Shown: positions 1 through 7,537 of the stretch, one piece after another
Position numbering within the stretch: the stretch's first letter is position 1
How the letters are laid out: every line of letters starts with the position of its first letter
Assembly (NCBI RefSeq): GCF_014257025.1
Contig: NZ_JACMSF010000014.1
Span: 62,001-126,000 of the forward strand
Source: Streptomyces cupreus
GTDB lineage: Bacteria > Actinomycetota > Actinomycetes > Streptomycetales > Streptomycetaceae
DNA length: 64,000 nt
Direction of reading: 5' to 3'
The notes under the pieces: generated by a model
What the model saw: the letters and a program-made list of their open reading frames with translations, nothing else
The model's database searches: none
What the model was told of the DNA's origin: nothing
Position numbers and translations under genes: made by a program

Positions 1-483
1 ATCGACCGCGCCAAGTCCGACCCGTCCTGCACGATCGTCGCGGGCGGCTCCTACGACGACTCGGTGGGCTACTTCGTCCGCCCGACCGTCATCGAGTGCG
101 GTGACCCGGAGAACGAGGTGTTCACCACCGAGTACTTCGGTCCGATCCTCGCCGTGCACGTCTACGAGGACGACAAGTACGACGAGATGCTGACCCAGAT
201 GGAGTCGGTGTCCGACTACGCCCTGACGGGCTCGGTCATCGCGGGCGACCGCGCGGCGGCGGCGTACACGATGGAGAAGCTGCGCTACGCGGCCGGCAAC
301 TTCTACATCAACGACAAGTCGACCGGCGCCGTCGTCGGCCAGCAGCCCTTCGGCGGTGGCCGTGCCTCCGGCACCAACGACAAGGCCGGTGCCCCGCAGA
401 ACCTGATGCGCTGGACGCTGACCCGCTCCATCAAGGAGACGCTGGTCCCGCCGACCGACTACACGTACCCGCACATGGGCTGA
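1..483 (+). CDS. pruA: Delta-1-pyrroline-5-carboxylate dehydrogenase (3' part, gene cut by window edge)
   Basis: The frame is open from base 1, so the 5' part lies outside the window. The visible C-terminal 160 residues belong to the aldehyde dehydrogenase superfamily and read like P5C dehydrogenases, with an EYFGPIL motif and a late NFYINDKSTGAVVG...FGGGRASGT block. The enzyme oxidises glutamate semialdehyde/P5C to glutamate with NAD+ in proline catabolism. The catalytic Cys is upstream of the window. A strong hairpin follows the stop codon. Assignment to P5C dehydrogenase rather than another ALDH rests on the FGGGRASGTNDKAG block. Confidence 0.93.
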   Translation: MDRAKSDPSCTIVAGGSYDDSVGYFVRPTVIECGDPENEVFTTEYFGPILAVHVYEDDKYDEMLTQMESVSDYALTGSVIAGDRAAAAYTMEKLRYAAGNFYINDKSTGAVVGQQPFGGGRASGTNDKAGAPQNLMRWTLTRSIKETLVPPTDYTYPHMG

Positions 484-498
484 CGTCCCGTCACACAT

Positions 499-530
499 GA
501 CAGGGCCGGGCGAACTGCCCGGCCCCTGTC
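499..530 (+). terminator. Terminator after pruA
   Basis: GACAGGGCCGGGC pairs with GCCCGGCCC-C-TGTC (one bulged C) around a short loop, followed by acgttt. It lies 16 bases after the pruA stop and before the convergent small gene. Confidence 0.8.
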
Positions 531-550
531 ACGTTTCCCCGACTGTCGCC

Positions 551-757
551 CTAGCCGGGCATCTCCGTCCGCTCCCACCACTCGTACACCGCCAGCCGCC
601 CCTCCGGCGTGTCCGCCTGACGTGAGGTCGGCCGGAAGTGCTCGTAGCCGTTGCGGAGCTCGATCTTCACATCCGGCCCGGGGGCCGGTGCTCGCACGAT
701 CCGTTCGGGCAGGTCGTCCGGGCCGCCTTCGAGAACCACTTTCTCCGTGTCGTTCAT
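551..757 (-). CDS. Small acidic protein, DUF5988-like
   Basis: Encodes 68 residues from the ATG at 757; a GTG nine bases upstream (766) is an alternative start. The sequence is rich in Asp/Glu and Pro, with a GYEHFRPTS segment and a YEWWERT motif near the end. It resembles the short streptomycete DUF5988 proteins, for which I know no function. No signal peptide or membrane segment is visible. It is convergent with pruA and has its own promoter region at 760-1030. Codon use is typical of a real Streptomyces gene; the family name is from memory. Confidence 0.6.
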   Translation of the reverse strand: MNDTEKVVLEGGPDDLPERIVRAPAPGPDVKIELRNGYEHFRPTSRQADTPEGRLAVYEWWERTEMPG

Positions 758-1034
758 GACTCTCACGGTTTCCCGCCATGGACGTTTGCGAAACCGCAGG
801 TCAACGCCGTGTGACTCGTTCGCCGTCTCAGATAGTAGGAAGTCCGAGTAATTGTGGAGACAGAAGCGCCCGGCTCCCTTAACTTTGTAGGAGCCGAACG
901 TCTCGCTCGATCAAGCGAATGGCGGTCGTGAGTCGGGCCCCCTGCAGGCAACCCCTGTGGCACCGCTCCCCGCCCCACCCGGCGTCTCGTAACCCCCCAT
1001 CCGTCTCCAGGATTGTCGAAGGAGTCGATTTCCC

Positions 1035-1163
1035 ATGGCCGAGACGACCGCCCGCCGAGTCCGTCACCTCTCGCGTTCGAGCGAGTCCGACCGCAAGAAC
1101 GCCGCCGCTGCCCTGCAGCGCGCGCTCGACCGCCGTGACAACGGCGGCGCCACCGGCCACTGA
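1035..1163 (+). CDS. 42-residue basic small protein
   Basis: Starts at the ATG at 1035, preceded by tcgaaggag about 8 bases upstream, and ends at the TGA at 1161. The product is MAETTARRVRHLSRS... followed by SDRKNAAAALQRALDRRDNG: Arg-rich, with one probable amphipathic helix. It stands alone between two other genes and has a hairpin (1184-1206) just after the stop, so it looks like a complete small transcription unit. Function unknown. A good ribosome-binding site, a downstream hairpin and a plausible helix argue that it is expressed. Confidence 0.6.
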   Translation: MAETTARRVRHLSRSSESDRKNAAAALQRALDRRDNGGATGH

Positions 1164-1183
1164 GCCGACCCCATACGCCGGGA

Positions 1184-1206
1184 GCCGCACCCGCGCGAGG
1201 TGCGGC
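1184..1206 (+). terminator. Hairpin after the 42-residue gene
   Basis: Perfect 8-bp stem GCCGCACC/GGTGCGGC with a 7-base loop between two convergent genes. It has no T-run, as is usual in Streptomyces, and may serve both strands. Confidence 0.55.
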
Positions 1207-1212
1207 GCGGGC

Positions 1213-2772
1213 TCATGCGCCGCGCCGCACCTCGAAATGGTCGATGCGCTTGCCGTCGTGAGCGAGGGCCGACACCTTCAGACGTGGCCTCGCGCCGCTC
1301 TCCGCCTCCACCTTGAGGACCGAGAAGCCCCGGTAGCGAACCCGGGACCACTCCACGGTCTCCTCCTTCGCGGACCGTGACTTGGTCCACTGGAAGGTGT
1401 CCACCGACTCACGGTCCTTGACTCGGCCCTCGTAGCTCTCCTCCACGCCCGCCGGGAAGCCGTACAGATCCTTGCCGCCCCCGCCGGCCGTGACGTACAC
1501 GATGCCGTCCCGCGACGGGTCCGTGGACGCGCCGATCGGCACCGGGCGGCCCACCTCGCCGTTCTTGATGGCGTCGGTCCGCTCGTAGACATGGTTGTGG
1601 CCGTTGATCACCAGATCCACCTGGTGCTCGGCGAACAGCGGCAGCCACTCCGCGCGCACCCCGCCGTCGGAGGCGTGTGTGGACGTCGAGTAGGTGCAGT
1701 GGTGGAAGAAGACGACGATGAAGTCCACCGCCGCCGAGGCCCGTAGCTCACGCAGCCGCCCGTCCAGCCACTTCGTCTGCCTGCCCCCGGTGTAGCCGAG
1801 GTTCGCCGGGATCTCGTACGACACGTCGTTCGCGTCCAGCGCCACGAAGCCGACGTTGCCGTAGACGAAGGAGTACACCCCCGGCGCCGTACGCGGGTCG
1901 AAGCCGCTGTCCGGGAGGGAGAAGCGGGCCGACTGGCCGCCGTAGCCGTCCGGTGAGTACCAGGCCTCCATGTCGTGGTTGCCGGTCGTCACCATCCAGG
2001 GCACGGTCTTCGCGACCGGCTCGTTCTGCTTGAGGAACAGATCCCAGAACCCGGGGTCGTAGCCGTCCGTCTCCTTGCCCCGGCCGTTGACGTTGGCGTA
2101 GCAGATGTCACCGGCGTGCAGATGGAAGGCCGGATCCTGACGCAGCAACAGATGGTCACTGGCCTCTGCCGCGTCACTGACGCCCTGGTCGCCGAACGCC
2201 GTGAAGACGAAGGACTCCGGGTTCGCGGGCGCCGTACGGAAGGACGACACGGTCGAGCGGTGCGGGGCCGAGGCGGGGTCGAAGCCGTCGTGGCCGACGC
2301 CGTAGTAGTACGTCGTGCCCGGCAGCAGGTCGTCCAGGGCCGCGTGCACGTAGTACTGCTCCGTCGCCAGGCGCACGCCTTGCACGCCCGGCGTGTGCAG
2401 ATCGCGGATCTCCGCCTCCACCTTGCGGCCCAGCTCGTCCGGACGTGAACCGATGCGTACGTACGGCTTCTTCACCGCCGCCGGGACCTGCCAGGAGATC
2501 CGCATCCGGGTGCGCGGATCGGCGCCGAAGGCGAGATGGCGGCCGAAGGGCGTGACCGCCGAGCCGGGCACCTTCGTGGTGGCGGACGGGGAGGGGGACG
2601 AGGAGGTCGTCGTGCCCGAGCCCGAGCAGCCGGTCAGCAGGCCGCCCGCCACCGCGCCCGCCGTCACCAGCGCGCGGCGCCGGGTCAGCTTCGTGCGCGC
2701 GTACTCGTACTGCTCGGCCATGCTCATCCGGCGCGCGAGCTGCGGCGGAATACCGACGTCGGGGAGGTCCAT
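1213..2772 (-). CDS. Secreted purple-acid-phosphatase-like metallophosphoesterase (Tat lipoprotein)
   Basis: 519 residues from the ATG at 2772. The N-terminus has a twin-arginine type signal (LTRRRALVTAG) followed by a hydrophobic stretch and a lipobox LLTGC, so an exported lipid-anchored protein is expected. A fibronectin-like N-terminal domain precedes the calcineurin-like domain. The metal-binding motifs appear in order: GDQG, GDICY, GNHD, FFHHC and GHNHVYER, as in purple acid phosphatases. It probably releases phosphate from extracellular phosphomonoesters or diesters. It is divergent from leuB. No PHO-box repeats were noticed upstream. The same frame runs far upstream antisense to leuB, but the signal peptide fixes the start near 2772. 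Confidence 0.85.
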   Translation of the reverse strand: MDLPDVGIPPQLARRMSMAEQYEYARTKLTRRRALVTAGAVAGGLLTGCSGSGTTTSSSPSPSATTKVPGSAVTPFGRHLAFGADPRTRMRISWQVPAAVKKPYVRIGSRPDELGRKVEAEIRDLHTPGVQGVRLATEQYYVHAALDDLLPGTTYYYGVGHDGFDPASAPHRSTVSSFRTAPANPESFVFTAFGDQGVSDAAEASDHLLLRQDPAFHLHAGDICYANVNGRGKETDGYDPGFWDLFLKQNEPVAKTVPWMVTTGNHDMEAWYSPDGYGGQSARFSLPDSGFDPRTAPGVYSFVYGNVGFVALDANDVSYEIPANLGYTGGRQTKWLDGRLRELRASAAVDFIVVFFHHCTYSTSTHASDGGVRAEWLPLFAEHQVDLVINGHNHVYERTDAIKNGEVGRPVPIGASTDPSRDGIVYVTAGGGGKDLYGFPAGVEESYEGRVKDRESVDTFQWTKSRSAKEETVEWSRVRYRGFSVLKVEAESGARPRLKVSALAHDGKRIDHFEVRRGA

Positions 2773-2878
2773 GGAGGAGAACTTCCCAGCGAACCCCAAC
2801 ACCCGTCGGACATACGGGTGAACGGAAACCGACACGATGGGGTTACCGCTGTCCGGCTGTCCGTATCGCGGACGCCGC

Positions 2879-2913
2879 ATGTCATTCCATGGGACGAGGG
2901 GTAGGGTGCCGAC
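2879..2913 (+). promoter_or_regulatory. Candidate leuB promoter (possibly leaderless)
   Basis: A -10-like TAGGGT at 2902-2907 lies 6 bases before the leuB ATG, with ATGTCA at 2879-2884 after a 17-base spacer. This geometry puts the transcription start at or next to the start codon. The same AGGG could instead act as a ribosome-binding site. Confidence 0.4.
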
Positions 2914-3957
2914 ATGTCTCGCAGCATCAATCTCGCAGTGATTCCGGGTGACGGCATCGGCCAGGAGGTCGTGGCCGAAGGCCTGAAGGTCCTCTCCGCC
3001 GTCCTTCCGCAGGATGTGAAGCTGGAGACGAAGGAGTACGACTTCGGCGCCAGGCGCTACCACGCCACCGGTGAGACCCTCACCGACGCCGACGCCGAGG
3101 CGCTCAAGAAGCACGACGCCATCCTGCTCGGCGCGATCGGCGACCCCTCGGTCCCGTCCGGCGTCCTGGAGCGCGGCTTCCTGCTCAAGCTCCGCTTCCT
3201 CTTCGACCACCACGTCAACCTGCGTCCGTCGAAGCTCCTCCCGGGTGTCGAGACTCCCCTGAAGGGCCAGCCGGCCATCGACTTCGTGGTGGTCCGTGAG
3301 GGCACCGAGGGCCCCTACACCGGCAACGGCGGCACCATCCGCAAGGGCACCCCGCACGAGGTCGCCACCGAGGTCTCCGTGAACACGGCCTTCGGTGTCG
3401 AGCGGGTCGTCCGGGACGCCTTCGCCCGCGCCCAGGCCCGGCCGCGCAAGAAGCTGGCGCTGATCCACAAGAACAACGTGCTGGCCTTCGCCGGTCACCT
3501 GTGGACGAACATCTTCAACAAGGTGGCCGAGGAGTTCCCGGACGTCACCACCGAGTACATGCACGTCGACGCGGCGACCATCTACCTGGTCACCCAGCCC
3601 GAGCGGTTCGACGTGATCGTCACCGACAACCTCTTCGGCGACATCATCACCGACCTCGCCGCGGCCGTCTCCGGCGGCATCGGCGTCGCCGCGAGCGGGA
3701 ACATCAACCCGAGCGGTGAATTCCCGTCCATGTTCGAGCCGGTGCACGGCTCGGCCCCGGACATCGCAGGCCAGGGCAAGGCCGACCCCACGGCCACGGT
3801 CCTGTCCGTCGCCCTGCTCCTGCGCCACCTCGGCTACGACGCCGAGGCCGCCCGTATCGACGAGGCGGTCTCCGTCGACCTCGCCGAGCGCACCGGCAAG
3901 CCCGCCCGCAGCACGTCGGAGATCGGCGACGCGCTCGCCGTACGAGTAGCCGGCTGA
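2914..3957 (+). CDS. leuB: 3-isopropylmalate dehydrogenase
   Basis: 347 residues from the ATG at 2914. Performs NAD+-dependent oxidative decarboxylation of 3-isopropylmalate in leucine synthesis; cytoplasmic. The sequence shows the IPMDH/isocitrate dehydrogenase fold: IPGDGIGQEV at the N-terminus, the substrate-binding REGTEGPYTG loop, LIHKNNVL, the metal-binding DNLFGDIITDLAA, and the coenzyme-binding EPVHGSAPDIAG. Length matches the actinobacterial family. It is monocistronic between a candidate promoter and a hairpin (3974-4004); ilvE follows as a separate unit. The other leucine genes, leuCD, are 34 kb away beside ndgR. Confidence 0.97.
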   Translation: MSRSINLAVIPGDGIGQEVVAEGLKVLSAVLPQDVKLETKEYDFGARRYHATGETLTDADAEALKKHDAILLGAIGDPSVPSGVLERGFLLKLRFLFDHHVNLRPSKLLPGVETPLKGQPAIDFVVVREGTEGPYTGNGGTIRKGTPHEVATEVSVNTAFGVERVVRDAFARAQARPRKKLALIHKNNVLAFAGHLWTNIFNKVAEEFPDVTTEYMHVDAATIYLVTQPERFDVIVTDNLFGDIITDLAAAVSGGIGVAASGNINPSGEFPSMFEPVHGSAPDIAGQGKADPTATVLSVALLLRHLGYDAEAARIDEAVSVDLAERTGKPARSTSEIGDALAVRVAG

Positions 3958-3973
3958 CCCTGCCGCACTCCAA

Positions 3974-4004
3974 GCCGCCGGGTCGCAAGAGCCCGGCGGC
4001 TTCC
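3974..4004 (+). terminator. Terminator after leuB
   Basis: Perfect 9-bp stem GCCGCCGGG/CCCGGCGGC with a 9-base loop, followed by ttcc, 16 bases after the leuB stop. Confidence 0.8.
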
Positions 4005-4192
4005 CCATGTCCGCCGCCGGGTGCCACCATCTTCCCCTGAGCCGTATTCACGCTGATTTCTTCCTCGGCTGCCGCTTGCGATAATCGGACGCGGAGCCGC
4101 GACATGAGGGAATGCTCGGACGTCCTAGCACTGGCCACTGGCAGTACTGGCGTGAGCGCGGCTCGTCACACACAACCGGTGAAGGACAACTC

Positions 4193-5281
4193 ATGACGAC
4201 GCCCACGATCGAGCTCAAGCCCTCCGCCAGCCCGCTCGCCGACGCCGAGCGCGCGGCGATCCTGACCAGTCCCGGGTTCGGCCGCCACTTCACCGACCAC
4301 ATGGTGACCATCAAGTGGACCGAGGGCCGTGGCTGGCACGACGGCCAGCTCGTCCCGTACGCGGCGATCTCCCTCGACCCGGCCAGCATGGTTCTGCACT
4401 ACGCGCAGGAGATCTTCGAGGGCCTCAAGGCCTACCGTCAGCCCGACGGCAGCGTCGCCACCTTCCGCCCGGACAAGAACGCCAAGCGCTTCCAGGCCTC
4501 CGCCCGCCGCCTCGGCATGCCCGAGCTGCCCGTCGAGACCTTCATCGAGGCCTGCGACGCGCTCGTCAAGCAGGATGCTGCCTGGGTCCCGGCGCACGGC
4601 GGCGAGGAGTCCCTCTATCTGCGTCCGTTCATGATCGCGACGGAGGTCGGGCTCGGTGTGAAGCCGGCCAACGACTACCTCTTCCTCGTCATCGCCTCCC
4701 CGGCCGGCGCCTACTTCCCGGGCGGTGTGCAGCCGGTCTCCATCTGGGTCTCCGAGGACCATGTCCGCGCGGTGCCCGGGGGCATGGGCGACGCGAAGAC
4801 CGGCGGCAACTACGCCGCGTCCCTGCTCGCGCAGGCGGAGGCCGCGGCGAAGGGGTGCGCCCAGGTGTGCTACCTGGACGCGGTCGAGCGCAAGTGGGTC
4901 GAGGAACTCGGCGGGATGAACCTGTACTTCGTGTACGGCAACAAGATCATCACCCCGACCCTCACCGGGTCCATCCTGGAGGGCGTCACGCGTGACTCCC
5001 TGCTCGCCGTCGCCCGTGACCTCGGGTACGAGGCCGAGGAGGGCCGGATCTCCGTCGACCAGTGGCAGCGGGACTCCGAGAACGGCACGCTGACCGAGGT
5101 GTTCGCCTGCGGTACGGCGGCCGTCATCACGCCGGTCGGCACGGTGAAGCGGACCGGGGCGGAGTGGACGCAGTCGGGCGGGGAGCCCGGCGAGGTCACG
5201 CTGCGACTCCGCCAGGCCCTCCTGGACATCCAGCGCGGCACGGCCGAGGACAAGCACGGCTGGATGCACCCGCTCGGCTAG
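4193..5281 (+). CDS. ilvE: Branched-chain amino-acid aminotransferase
   Basis: 362 residues from the ATG at 4193, chosen because GAAGGAC lies 6 bases upstream and MTTPTIELKPS is the usual family start. A PLP enzyme of fold type IV that interconverts Leu, Ile and Val with their 2-oxo acids. Visible motifs are FEGLKAYR, LYLRPFM, the lysine region GGMGDAKTGGNYAASL, and EELGGMNLYFV. About 235 bases separate it from leuB; gataat at 4080-4085 could be its -10 element. Its TAG overlaps the stop codon of the convergent permease by 4 bases. Confidence 0.96.
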   Translation: MTTPTIELKPSASPLADAERAAILTSPGFGRHFTDHMVTIKWTEGRGWHDGQLVPYAAISLDPASMVLHYAQEIFEGLKAYRQPDGSVATFRPDKNAKRFQASARRLGMPELPVETFIEACDALVKQDAAWVPAHGGEESLYLRPFMIATEVGLGVKPANDYLFLVIASPAGAYFPGGVQPVSIWVSEDHVRAVPGGMGDAKTGGNYAASLLAQAEAAAKGCAQVCYLDAVERKWVEELGGMNLYFVYGNKIITPTLTGSILEGVTRDSLLAVARDLGYEAEEGRISVDQWQRDSENGTLTEVFACGTAAVITPVGTVKRTGAEWTQSGGEPGEVTLRLRQALLDIQRGTAEDKHGWMHPLG

Positions 5282-6714
5282 ACCTCGCTGTTCACCAGGG
5301 CCGCCGTGGACTCCGCGTCCGTGGCGGCCCTGGCGTTTTCCCGAGCCGTGAGCACCAGGTACAGCACGCCTCCCACCACCCCCGACAGCAAGAAGCTGCA
5401 ATCCACCCCGCCCGTCAGCGACAGCAGCGGACCCTCGTACGACGGCAGGGCCACCGCGAGGACGCCGACCGTCGCGCCCAGCGCCCAGGACACCGTCGCC
5501 GGGATGTTCCAGCCGCCCCGGTACCAGTAGATCCCGCCCCGCGAGCGGCGGTTGAAGACCTGGAGGGCCCCGGCGTCGTACTCGCCCCGGCAGCGGGCGA
5601 AGCCGATCAGGGTGATCACGGCCCACGGGGTGCCGATCGCCGTCAGCAGCAGCACGAAGGACGTCATCGCGTTCTGGGCCGTGGAGGCGTAATGGCCGAC
5701 GAAGACGCAGACCGTGGCCACGACCGCGACCGTGTAGGTGGCGGTCGCCCGGGAGGCGCGCGGCAGGATGGCGTCCAGGTCGAGGCCCATGGAGTAGAGC
5801 ATCAGACCCGCGTTGCCGACCGAGCCCGCGGAGGCGGCGAGCAGCAGCGGGACCAGGTACCAGGTGGGCGCCGCGTCGACCAGGGGACCGGCGTAGTCGA
5901 GGGCCGCGCGGGCCGCGTACGCCGTGAAGGTGCCGAAGAGCTGCGGGACGAGCAGGCCGAGGGCGAGGCCGAGCCAGGTCGCGTGCAGGACCTTGCGGGA
6001 GGAGTGGCGGGCCGGGGAGATGTAGCGGGTGTAGTCGCCGAGCAGCGTGATGAAGGCGATGGGACCCGACAGGCCCGCGGCCACCGTCGCGAGCAGCCAC
6101 GTCGGCCAGAACCCGCCCAGCAGATAGCCGCCGGCCTCGGGCAGCGCGGCGGTGGTGAAGTCCGGGGCGTAGGCGAGGACGCCGAGCAGCAGCAGGGCCG
6201 TCATGCCGACCGCGAGGACGCGGGACATGGCGAGCAGCGCGCGGTAGCCGTAGACCGCGCCCGCGACCGTCGCCGCGGCGAGCAGGCCGTAGACGACGCT
6301 GTACGAGAGGTCGTTCGCGGGGATGCCGAACAGACGGGTCAGGACGCCGAGCATCACGTCGCCGCCGATCCACACGGTCAGCGCGGTGTAGCCGAGGGCC
6401 AGCAGTAGGCCGACCACCGAGCCGACCAGTCGGCCGCGCACCCCGAACTGGGCGCCGGAGGACGTGGACAGGTTCGTCGCCGTGCGCAGGGAGATCAGGG
6501 CGAGCGGGGCGGTCAGTGCCGTGCCGACCGCCGTGCCCACCAGGATCGAGCTGACCGACGCCCACCAGCCGAGGCCGAAGGACGGCGGCAGCCACCCGAA
6601 GATGATCACGCCGAGACAGAGGTTCGACCCCAGCAGGATCGAGACGAGGTCACGGGGTCCGCTGGTGCGTTCCCCTTCGGGGATGGTGTCGACGCCCCGC
6701 TGCTCCATCCGCAT
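5278..6714 (-). CDS. NCS1-family nucleobase/ureide:cation symporter
   Basis: 478 residues from the ATG at 6714, which has GGAGAGCAGGT just upstream. About twelve hydrophobic segments and the family N-terminal block, including GSNLCLGVIIFGWLPPSFGLG and the SSGAQFGVRGR loop after the second helix, place it in the NCS1 cytosine/purine/allantoin/hydantoin permeases. It sits in the cytoplasmic membrane. It is divergent from the urease-like operon (128-base gap), so its substrate may be the nitrogen compound degraded by that operon; this link is inference. Specificity cannot be read from the sequence. Confidence 0.85.
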   Translation of the reverse strand: MRMEQRGVDTIPEGERTSGPRDLVSILLGSNLCLGVIIFGWLPPSFGLGWWASVSSILVGTAVGTALTAPLALISLRTATNLSTSSGAQFGVRGRLVGSVVGLLLALGYTALTVWIGGDVMLGVLTRLFGIPANDLSYSVVYGLLAAATVAGAVYGYRALLAMSRVLAVGMTALLLLGVLAYAPDFTTAALPEAGGYLLGGFWPTWLLATVAAGLSGPIAFITLLGDYTRYISPARHSSRKVLHATWLGLALGLLVPQLFGTFTAYAARAALDYAGPLVDAAPTWYLVPLLLAASAGSVGNAGLMLYSMGLDLDAILPRASRATATYTVAVVATVCVFVGHYASTAQNAMTSFVLLLTAIGTPWAVITLIGFARCRGEYDAGALQVFNRRSRGGIYWYRGGWNIPATVSWALGATVGVLAVALPSYEGPLLSLTGGVDCSFLLSGVVGGVLYLVLTARENARAATDAESTAALVNSEV

Positions 6715-6841
6715 ACCTGCTCTCCTTCGCCTTGCCCAGTAATTTGAATGCCACTCAATGTGAGTCACATGGAGTCGGACGTCAAGGGTTTGTTTAATGG
6801 ATCTGCTGCTTTAGAGTGTCGCTCTAAAAGGAGGGAATGAT

Positions 6842-7537
6842 ATGCGGCTCACGCCCACCGAACGCGACCGGCTGCTGCTCTTCGGAGCCGCTGAGCTGGC
6901 CCGTGCCCGCCGGGCCCGCGGCCTCCGGCTGAACGTGCCGGAGGCCACCGCCCTGATCGCGGACACCGTCTGCGAGGCCGCCCGGGACGGCAGGCGTCTC
7001 GCGGAGGCCATCGAGGCCGCCCGCTCGGTGCTCGGCCCGGACGATGTGCTGCCCGGCGTCGCGGACGTCGTCACCGAGGTGCATGTCGAGGCCGTCTTCG
7101 ACGACGGCTCCCGGCTCGCGGTCGTCTCCGACCCGATCGGCGGGGGTCTCGGCGCCGAGGCGCCGGGCGCGCTGCTGCCCGGCCCCGAGCACGCCGAACC
7201 CGAGGCCGCCGTGCGCCTTCCGGTCACCAACACGGCCACCGTCCCGATCTCCGTCACCTCACACTTCCACTTCTTCGAGGCCAACCCGCGCCTCGACTTC
7301 GACCGCGGGCGGGCCTACGGCATGCGCCTCGCCGTACCGGCCGGGTCGTCGGTGCGGTTCGGTCCCGGCGAGAGCGCCGAGGTCGGTCTGGTGCCGATCG
7401 GCGGCGATCGGATCGCGATCGGTTTCGCGGGACTCGTCGACGGCCCGCTGGACGCGCCGGGCGCCCGCGAGGAAGCCCTGCGCAGGGCCACTGCCTGCGG
7501 CTACCTGGGAATCCACGACGAGGAGGTCGAACGATGA
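6842..7537 (+). CDS. ureAB: Urease gamma/beta fusion subunit
   Basis: 231 residues from the ATG at 6842, with AGGAGGG upstream. Residues 1-100 match urease gamma (MRLTPTERDRLLLFGAAELA, ADTVCEAARDGR), and about 120-231 match urease beta (PVTNTATVPISVTSHFHFFEAN, GMRLAVPAG). Such fusions occur in some actinobacteria and in Helicobacter. Together with the alpha subunit it would build the urease trimer. It overlaps the alpha-subunit gene by 4 bases (ATGA), indicating translational coupling. No ureD, E, F or G is visible on either side, which is unusual because nickel insertion normally needs them. Confidence 0.92.
   Translation: MRLTPTERDRLLLFGAAELARARRARGLRLNVPEATALIADTVCEAARDGRRLAEAIEAARSVLGPDDVLPGVADVVTEVHVEAVFDDGSRLAVVSDPIGGGLGAEAPGALLPGPEHAEPEAAVRLPVTNTATVPISVTSHFHFFEANPRLDFDRGRAYGMRLAVPAGSSVRFGPGESAEVGLVPIGGDRIAIGFAGLVDGPLDAPGAREEALRRATACGYLGIHDEEVER

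Noticed and set aside
2773..4008. Upstream extension of the phosphoesterase frame antisense to leuB
   Set aside because: The signal peptide at 2772 marks the real start; the extension is the complement of leuB codons.
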